NCBI RefSeq assembly: GCF_014652815.1
Contig: NZ_BMZN01000004.1
Span: 375,137 to 439,136, forward strand
Direction of reading: 5' to 3'
DNA from: Alcaligenes pakistanensis
Lineage (GTDB): Bacteria > Pseudomonadota > Gammaproteobacteria > Burkholderiales > Burkholderiaceae_B
Length of the DNA: 64,000 nucleotides
In this document: positions 58,931 to 64,000 of the stretch, one piece after another
Layout of the letters: the number at the start of each line of letters is the position of its first letter
How positions within the stretch are numbered: position 1 is the first letter of the stretch
The notes under the pieces: generated by a model
Told to the model about the DNA's origin: nothing
The model's input: only the letters and a program-made list of their open reading frames with translations
Databases searched by the model: none
Translations under genes and position numbers: made by a program

Positions 58931-60529
58931 TTATTTGCAGGCTTGCTCGGCACGCTTTACAAAGTCTGTGGTGGCATCACGCAAGGCTTTGGCAATCTGA
59001 CCAGATTGCTTCGGAGCCAGTGTGACCCCACCGGTCGCACTGGCTGCGCAGGCCGACAGACCTTGACCAGTGATATCCACCACATTAATACGCAAACGTG
59101 GCTTAGCACGAGCAATACTGCGTGACACAGCACAAATATCTTGATCGCAACCGTCATTGCCATCCACAAACAAGACGATCAAGGCATCCCGATTCACTCC
59201 GTCCACCCGGCTGGCGGCCAGATTCAAGGACTGCACCAGATTGGTGCTGTCTTTAGCCTCAATATTCTGGATCAAGTTCTTCAAGCGCCCGCGCTGTGCC
59301 GTCGTAAAGCGGCCCTGATAATTAGGCGCTGCGCACTGCTGGGCGAACGTCACCAAGTGCAAGTCCTGCCCGGAAGGCAAGCTGTCCACCATGCTGGAGA
59401 AAGCACTGCGTGCCGCATTGATACGCGACGTGCCCTGGAACAGGGTTTGAGCGCGTTGCGTCGCGTAATCACTCCAGGAGCCTACATCGTCAAGATCCTG
59501 ACTGAAGAACCATTCCTCGTCCTGGATCTTGGCATCGACGCTAAGCAGCATGGACATGGAGGAATCAAAAATAATGTAGACCTCGGGCTTGAGCACTTCA
59601 CCCTTCTCGTCCTGAGCACACACAAAGTTAGGATCGGACGAGACCTTGGAACCCGGTTTAGGTTCAGGCTTGGGCTCTGGCTTCGGTTTAGGTGGTGGCT
59701 CGGGCTTGGGCGGCGGCTCCGGTGCGGGAGGCGGTGCAGGCGGCTCTTCCACAACCGGCGCAGGCACAGGCTCCTCTTTGACTGGCTCCACCACAGGTTC
59801 GGGAACCACGGGTTCCTCGGGTGGCGGTGCTGGCGGCGTGGGTGGCACGACCGGCTCTTCCACGACGGGTTCTGGCTTGATCAGCGCAGGCGGCTCAACC
59901 GGCGGCAGCACTTCTTTGTCCCACCATCCAGGGGGCCACTTGAACCACCAGGACAAGAGCAGCGCCAGCAACAGGGCCAGCAAAGCGGCTAACAAAAACC
60001 ACAGGAATGGGCGGCCTTTGGAACCCACCACGGTCGTGGCAGCTGCCCCAGCACCCACTGCCGCTGCCATCGGTACGACGGGAGGCGGTGGCGGCGCTAC
60101 CCGTTTCTGATACGCCGCAAACAAGGGCTCGGGTGATAATGCTGGGTTTTCGCTCATCATCAGCAAGGGCTTGCCGCCTACACTGTAGATGGCCCCTTGC
60201 GCAGAGACATCGTTCAACAAGGCTTGCAGGGCCTGGGCGTCTTGCGTCGCCCCCTGCTGCTCCAACTGACGGCTCAGCGCCTCGATACGGTCCAGCGACT
60301 GCTGATAACGCGCATCCAAGGCTTGCTGCTGTCCCGCAGACAAACTGCTCTTGGGTACCGCTTGCCCCTGCATGCCCGTCCACCAGGCCGTGGTATCTGA
60401 ACCGTCAGCCTGATAGGTGGAAAACAAATGCGTTAAAGGTTCATCCTGGCGCTTCAACAGATTCAGCGCATGCTGATGCTGCTGATAGGCTGAGGATGGT
60501 CCGACCGGATCAAGAATGACTCGCTGCAT
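58931..60529 (-). CDS. Membrane VWA protein resembling PpkA without the kinase domain
   Basis: A 532-residue protein in four parts. First, a helical cytoplasmic domain (about 1-150) of unknown type. Second, a very hydrophobic membrane segment (about 175-195). Third, a Pro/Glu/Lys-rich linker (209-293) long enough to cross the peptidoglycan. Fourth, a periplasmic von Willebrand factor A domain (about 315-525) with a full metal-ion site: FDSSMSML (Asp322, Ser324, Ser326), Thr in AKDSTNL and Asp in VDGNDG. Several cysteines may form disulfides. PpkA of type VI systems has a kinase, one helix, a linker and VWA; here the kinase is replaced. It is the last gene of the cluster with the SUMF1, lipoprotein and FtsX genes. 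Confidence 0.8.
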   Translation of the reverse strand: MQRVILDPVGPSSAYQQHQHALNLLKRQDEPLTHLFSTYQADGSDTTAWWTGMQGQAVPKSSLSAGQQQALDARYQQSLDRIEALSRQLEQQGATQDAQALQALLNDVSAQGAIYSVGGKPLLMMSENPALSPEPLFAAYQKRVAPPPPPVVPMAAAVGAGAAATTVVGSKGRPFLWFLLAALLALLLALLLSWWFKWPPGWWDKEVLPPVEPPALIKPEPVVEEPVVPPTPPAPPPEEPVVPEPVVEPVKEEPVPAPVVEEPPAPPPAPEPPPKPEPPPKPKPEPKPEPKPGSKVSSDPNFVCAQDEKGEVLKPEVYIIFDSSMSMLLSVDAKIQDEEWFFSQDLDDVGSWSDYATQRAQTLFQGTSRINAARSAFSSMVDSLPSGQDLHLVTFAQQCAAPNYQGRFTTAQRGRLKNLIQNIEAKDSTNLVQSLNLAASRVDGVNRDALIVLFVDGNDGCDQDICAVSRSIARAKPRLRINVVDITGQGLSACAASATGGVTLAPKQSGQIAKALRDATTDFVKRAEQACK

Positions 60530-60533
60530 AGGC

Positions 60534-61040
60534 TTACTCGTCGTAACCCAGGCTGGACTGCAAGCGGCTGACGTCTTTTTGCAGTGTTTGCAATTGCTGC
60601 TGCTTCCTGGCCACGGCGGCCGGGCTGTTATCTTCGGTAGACCGGTTCACGTCTTTCAGGCCCTTGTCCAAGTCCTTGAGCTGGTTTTGCAGACCCGCTT
60701 CCTTACCTTTGCTGGCCTGCACACTACGCACCAATTGACCCATGGAGCGGTTTAAGGCGGTCTGGGCCTGACGCTGCTGAGCCAGACTGGCTTTGCTCAA
60801 GCTCTGTTGAGTCTGAATATCTTTATAGACCTGATGAAACAGCGCATTGGCTTCCTGACTGCTCAGCAAGCTTTGTTCGCGTGCATCAATATGCTGGCGA
60901 TACGCACCCGAGGTGTCGCAGCTGATTTTAGTAAAGAAACCGGCATCCCTATCGGAAGGATCGCACTCGCTCATGGTGGTGGCACAACCCGCCAGCAACA
61001 GGGTGGCGGCCAAGGGGGTCCAACGCAGAAATACTCGCAT
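60534..61040 (-). CDS. Coiled-coil lipoprotein 1
   Basis: A 168-residue lipoprotein with signal and lipobox LLAGC (Cys19). The mature part is mostly helical with heptad-like patterns (SLSKASLAQQRQAQTALNRSMGQLVRS, LQNQLKDLDKGLKDV, ARKQQQLQTLQKDVSRLQSSL). A short segment after the lipobox, DAGFFTKISC, resembles DAKFFSRSGFQAC in the next lipoprotein. Probably periplasmic and anchored in the outer membrane. It lies 4 bases upstream of the VWA gene and 10 bases after the second lipoprotein gene, in one operon. Confidence 0.83.
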   Translation of the reverse strand: MRVFLRWTPLAATLLLAGCATTMSECDPSDRDAGFFTKISCDTSGAYRQHIDAREQSLLSSQEANALFHQVYKDIQTQQSLSKASLAQQRQAQTALNRSMGQLVRSVQASKGKEAGLQNQLKDLDKGLKDVNRSTEDNSPAAVARKQQQLQTLQKDVSRLQSSLGYDE

Positions 61041-61050
61041 AAGAAGCTCT

Positions 61051-61782
61051 TTAACCCAAAGTTACGGCGGAACGCATGGAATACAGGTCGTCTACTTCTT
61101 TTTGCAGTACGGCCACTTTCACATTCATTTGATCAATCTGACGATCCAGGCGCTGAACTTCGGATTTTTTACCACCGTCTTTACGTTCGGCATCTGCCAC
61201 ATCACGGTACAACGCAACCTTCTCGTTCATATTTTTCAGATCACGATTAAGAACATCGATGTTTTTATCGATACGGGCCAATTGTTTTTCAGCCTGTTTT
61301 TTCTCCATCGTTTTTTCTTTCATGTGCTTTTCGATGTCAGCAATCTGCTTTTTATCATCGGCAATCACTTGCGAGGCCGTATTGGTACGTTCGATGATAT
61401 TGGCCGTATCTGCTTCCACGTCCGCCTGCATGGCTGACAGTCGATCGCTGGTATTGGCGTATTCAGTCCGGCGCTGGTCCAAATAGTAGTTCGTACCCAT
61501 GGCCACACCGCAAGCCGCCACACCCGCAATAATGGCGCAAGCTGCCTTATTGCTGGAGTTCGACACCATGCAAGCCAGCACACCCACCGCGGCGGCACCC
61601 GCACATGCCTGAAAGCCCGAACGGCTAAAGAACTTCGCATCCTGACCACTGGTCAGACGATCATCGGCCTGGGCACCACCCAGCAAACTGCTTCCCGTAC
61701 TGGCACAACCCGAGAGCAAAGCCATACCCAGCATCAGGCTGCCCAGCAAGGTTCTAGGGGTAAAACGGCGCACGTGTTGCAT
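61051..61782 (-). CDS. Coiled-coil lipoprotein 2 with glycine-zipper (TagQ-like position)
   Basis: A 243-residue lipoprotein from ATG 61782, chosen because GAGGAAG stands just before it. Lipobox LLSGC. After the shared DAKFFSRSGFQAC motif comes a Gly/Ala-rich, probably membrane-associating segment (CAGAAAVGVLACMV, CAIIAGVAACGVAMG), then about 150 residues of heptad coiled coil (IEKHMKEKTMEKKQAEKQLARI and similar). In T6SS-linked clusters a lipoprotein TagQ occupies the equivalent place, so this is its candidate counterpart. By position it would connect the outer membrane with the SUMF1 protein. Confidence 0.8.
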   Translation of the reverse strand: MQHVRRFTPRTLLGSLMLGMALLSGCASTGSSLLGGAQADDRLTSGQDAKFFSRSGFQACAGAAAVGVLACMVSNSSNKAACAIIAGVAACGVAMGTNYYLDQRRTEYANTSDRLSAMQADVEADTANIIERTNTASQVIADDKKQIADIEKHMKEKTMEKKQAEKQLARIDKNIDVLNRDLKNMNEKVALYRDVADAERKDGGKKSEVQRLDRQIDQMNVKVAVLQKEVDDLYSMRSAVTLG

Positions 61783-61829
61783 AACTTCCTCTTCCATTTG
61801 AAGTACGTCTATTTTTATTGACTCGCTCT

Positions 61830-63386
61830 TTACGAGTTGGGGATCGATTTACAACTATTTTTCCAGGCATTGATATCAATAGAATCTGTCTTCAGATAAT
61901 CCTTTTGATTTTTCCAATGCACTTCCAGATAGGGTTTCAGAGCGCTCAGACTCTTGTTTTGTTCCATCATCTGGCGCTCTACCGGCACCTGTTTTTCCAG
62001 CAAGGTCAAACCATATAACGATGCCGCATCAATTAAATTACTCGCATAATAACGCGCTAATTTCGTGACACGATCCTCTTGCTCGTCCAATTTTAATTTA
62101 CGGCTGGCACATTGTTTGTCGTCCGTGCCCGCTTCGCACAGCGCGTCGTAATTTCGGTGCAGCAATTCCACAAACAAGACATCGTCTTTCAGCTTGGTGC
62201 ACAGGAAAGAACCCAGCTCCAGGTTGGCGCGAATAGCTTGGTCACGCATTTCTTCTTGACGCAGATTGGCCGCCCGTAAATCCCCTTCCAATTGCTTTAA
62301 TTGAGCTTTCAGGGTGTCGTCTTCCAGGGTGCTGGCCAAGGAGCTCAGACGCTGCACGGCCGATTCCTCCGCCGGTGCATTCGGGTTGGCGGTGCCTTGT
62401 TCGGTGCCTAAAGCTTGCCAACTTTTTTCAATCGCCTGCACACGTTCGCGCGAGGTCAAGGCAATCGACACCAAGGCTAGACGCATGCCGGTGCTCTTGG
62501 ATTGGGTTGGGCCCTTGGGGCCGTAATACGGCAATTCCTTACGGGCCGAGGAACGCAGCGCTTCGGGCTTGGACAGGAAGTTACCGCCACGCACCACAAA
62601 ACCGCCCGCCTGACCGTGTTGACGATCCAGCTTGTTCAGGCGGAACGATTCAAGAATCAGCTCGTCCACATTGCCCAACATGTCGTGCAGACCCAGCGGG
62701 TTGGCTTTCAGCCGCCCCATCAATTGCACCGCACCATTAGAGGACTGCGAACCGGCATACCACTCGTATTCGTTCATGCCCTCCGGCATGGGGTAACGCA
62801 CATCACGGAACTCGGCTGACGACAGGGTCGAGCCGCCCCGAGCCGCGTATTCCCATTCAATCTCCGTTGGCAAGCGCACAAAGCCAGCCAAGCCATCTTC
62901 TTTGGGTAACTTGTCGGCTGCGTTCTCGCGCAGCCATTGGTTGTACAGATCGGAGAAACGCACGGCGTCCATCCAGCTGATCTCGGCTTGTGGCACGACC
63001 AGCGTGTTTTTGGGCGTGGGACACGTGGCTTCGGTCATGGCCTGATACTGCAATTTGTTCAGCTCGTACTTGGCCATCAAGTAGTAGCGCGAAGACCCGG
63101 CTTTGCTATCGGTAAAGCTGCCAGCGATGAACTCGGGGCGCTTGTGTTCGATATAGCCCCACTCCTCGGCTTCCTGGCCAACCACCACGCGCATATCATC
63201 CAAGGGGCCAGCCACTGGCACGCCCACACGGCGAAACACCATCGCACCTTCGCAGGGCATGGGCAAGATCACATCGCCCTCAGCCGGCTTGGGGTTGTAG
63301 TACTTCTCGTCCCACGGAGCAGCCTGAGCCACTGCGCTGACACCCAGCAGCAGACTTGCCGCACTGAACAAAGGATTAAATTTCAC
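61830..63386 (-). CDS. Exported SUMF1-domain protein (TagR-like)
   Basis: A 518-residue periplasmic protein with a signal peptide (MKFNPLFSAASLLLGVSAVAQA). Residues about 95-315 form a formylglycine-generating-enzyme-like (SUMF1) domain with RLPTEIEWEYAARGG, GLHDMLGNVDELILE, VVRGGNFLS and GMRLALVS. The catalytic cysteine pair of true formylglycine enzymes is not obvious, so it is probably a binding protein. The C-terminal 180 residues are helical with cysteines (LGSFLCTKL, YDALCEAG, CASRKLKLDEQ). TagR of the type VI phosphorylation pathway has this domain and partners. It overlaps the FtsX-type permease by 11 bases. Confidence 0.85.
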   Translation of the reverse strand: MKFNPLFSAASLLLGVSAVAQAAPWDEKYYNPKPAEGDVILPMPCEGAMVFRRVGVPVAGPLDDMRVVVGQEAEEWGYIEHKRPEFIAGSFTDSKAGSSRYYLMAKYELNKLQYQAMTEATCPTPKNTLVVPQAEISWMDAVRFSDLYNQWLRENAADKLPKEDGLAGFVRLPTEIEWEYAARGGSTLSSAEFRDVRYPMPEGMNEYEWYAGSQSSNGAVQLMGRLKANPLGLHDMLGNVDELILESFRLNKLDRQHGQAGGFVVRGGNFLSKPEALRSSARKELPYYGPKGPTQSKSTGMRLALVSIALTSRERVQAIEKSWQALGTEQGTANPNAPAEESAVQRLSSLASTLEDDTLKAQLKQLEGDLRAANLRQEEMRDQAIRANLELGSFLCTKLKDDVLFVELLHRNYDALCEAGTDDKQCASRKLKLDEQEDRVTKLARYYASNLIDAASLYGLTLLEKQVPVERQMMEQNKSLSALKPYLEVHWKNQKDYLKTDSIDINAWKNSCKSIPNS

Positions 63387-64000
63387 GCAAACTCTCCGCA
63401 GGTTGAACTCTGACCGCTCGCCATGCCCCTATCGCCGCAACGACACAGGCCAAGCCCATCACCATTAATAAGGCATAGACAGCGTGGGCGAAGGTGATAC
63501 GAGACACGAAATCGGTCTGGAGCCCGTCTCCCACCAATAGTTGATTGAACAAGGTACTACCCAGGCCATACAGGCCTAGTCCCAAGGCATAGGCGATCAC
63601 GCTAAGCAGAATCGCCTGAATCAGCACGTAGCGGATGACTCCGCCGCTATCAATGCCCAACAAGCGCAAGACCGCCAGATCTTTGCGTTTGCGGTCTACG
63701 TTCGCCAGAAATGCGCCGCCCAGAGAGGCCGCGCAACCCACAATGGCCGTCAGGGCAATCACGCCAAAAATCAAGCTTAAGACCCGGTTGATGGCGCGCA
63801 CGTTCTCAATATCGGCATAGCGGCTGGCAACTGGAATGTTCTGCTGCTCCAAGCCCTTGGCCACCTGTCCAACCTGATCAATGGAGCTGGCATAGACACG
63901 AGCGCGAGCGTATAGCACCGGCATGTCGGCCGCCAAGGGCTGGCCTGTCATCAAGGCAAAATCGGGAATTTGAAATCCATCGCGGGCATATTCCAGAGCC
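63376..64000 (-). CDS. FtsX/MacB-type ABC transporter permease, C-terminal part (TagS-like)
   Basis: The frame is open to the right edge, so the N-terminus lies outside the window; only about 208 residues are seen. They contain part of a periplasmic domain (about the first 75) and three or four C-terminal helices (LSLIFGVIALTAIVGCAASLGGAFLANV, YVLIQAILLSVIAYALGLGLYGLG, HAVYALLMVMGLACVVAAIGAW). RKRKDLAVLRLLGIDSGGVIRY is the classical FtsX coupling loop. Such permeases use ATP from a separate ATPase to move signals or lipoproteins rather than solutes. The start suggested by a TTG at 63954 is not real. The missing ATPase (TagT-like) is expected to the right. Confidence 0.85.
   Translation of the reverse strand, partial: ALEYARDGFQIPDFALMTGQPLAADMPVLYARARVYASSIDQVGQVAKGLEQQNIPVASRYADIENVRAINRVLSLIFGVIALTAIVGCAASLGGAFLANVDRKRKDLAVLRLLGIDSGGVIRYVLIQAILLSVIAYALGLGLYGLGSTLFNQLLVGDGLQTDFVSRITFAHAVYALLMVMGLACVVAAIGAWRAVRVQPAESLREI

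Noticed and set aside
59141-60110. Plus-strand open frames opposite the VWA gene
   Set aside because: They mirror the Pro-rich linker and give Gly/Arg low-complexity products; the minus-strand VWA protein is intact.
58931-60529. Full PpkA kinase
   Set aside because: No kinase glycine loop, VAIK lysine, HRD or DFG is present in the N-terminal part.
61830-63386. Active formylglycine-generating enzyme
   Set aside because: The SUMF1 fold signs are there, but the catalytic cysteine pair is not evident, and no sulfatase gene is nearby.

Overview
The window looks like chromosomal DNA of a Burkholderiales betaproteobacterium, most likely an Alcaligenes/Bordetella-like member of the Alcaligenaceae. 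This is an inference from gene content, not a database match. Supporting signs are a Bug-type solute receptor, an NadQ-type NAD regulator, a FecIR-type iron system, TRAP transporters, a PepSY/DUF3649/DUF3325 iron cluster and moderately high GC. No insertion sequence, prophage, CRISPR array or rRNA operon is visible. One tRNA (CAT anticodon) lies near 47.9 kb.

Layout. 0-2.6 kb: end of a siderophore receptor and a small protein phosphatase. 2.9-9.4 kb: a minus-strand operon ccoN-ccoO-diheme cytochrome c-tsdA, predicted to run electrons from thiosulfate to oxygen, with a divergent OmpR-type two-component system. 9.5 kb: a cold-shock protein. 10.1-17.2 kb: a second sulfur block with a flavocytochrome-c-type flavoprotein, soxY, soxZ, a monoheme cytochrome c, a second flavoprotein, a YeeE/TsuA-type sulfur permease, a cysteine hydrolase and a MatC-type permease. 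17.3-20.4 kb: a Fur-box-preceded PepSY/DUF3649/DUF3325 operon. 20.8-21.5 kb: a long A-rich, low-complexity, non-coding tract. 21.5-26.5 kb: aquaporin, LprI-like protein, LysR regulator, EamA exporter, DoxX protein and a DedA-rhodanese fusion. 26.6-28.5 kb: a tandem glycine riboswitch, a possible 15-codon leader peptide and a cycA-type permease. 28.7-34.3 kb: a FecA-type receptor, an orphan Zn-Cys protein, FecR and FecI. 34.4-40.8 kb: a lipoprotein, PhnA/YjdM, a TRAP transporter plus amidase, and a divergent IclR regulator. 40.9-47.5 kb: a diguanylate cyclase, a LysR/atypical-SDR pair, tauABC and a small membrane protein. 47.9-53.4 kb: tRNA, GntP permease, a small unknown gene, Bug receptor, nadC and nadQ. 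53.8-58.8 kb: two tandem PAS-containing chemoreceptors and a DUF445 protein. 58.9-64.0 kb: a minus-strand cluster with an FtsX-type permease (cut by the window edge), a SUMF1-domain periplasmic protein, two coiled-coil lipoproteins and a membrane VWA protein.

How the genes work together. The clearest theme is oxidation of reduced sulfur: TsdA, SoxYZ, two flavocytochrome-type dehydrogenases, several cytochromes c, a dedicated terminal oxidase and a sulfur permease, while SoxAX, SoxB and SoxCD are absent from the window. The second theme is iron: two TonB receptors, FecIR and Fur-like boxes. The most unusual system is the last cluster. It resembles the TagQRST plus PpkA envelope-signalling module of type VI secretion, but its VWA protein carries a small non-kinase N-terminal domain where PpkA has a kinase. 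All functional assignments come from reading motifs and gene order; no similarity search was run.
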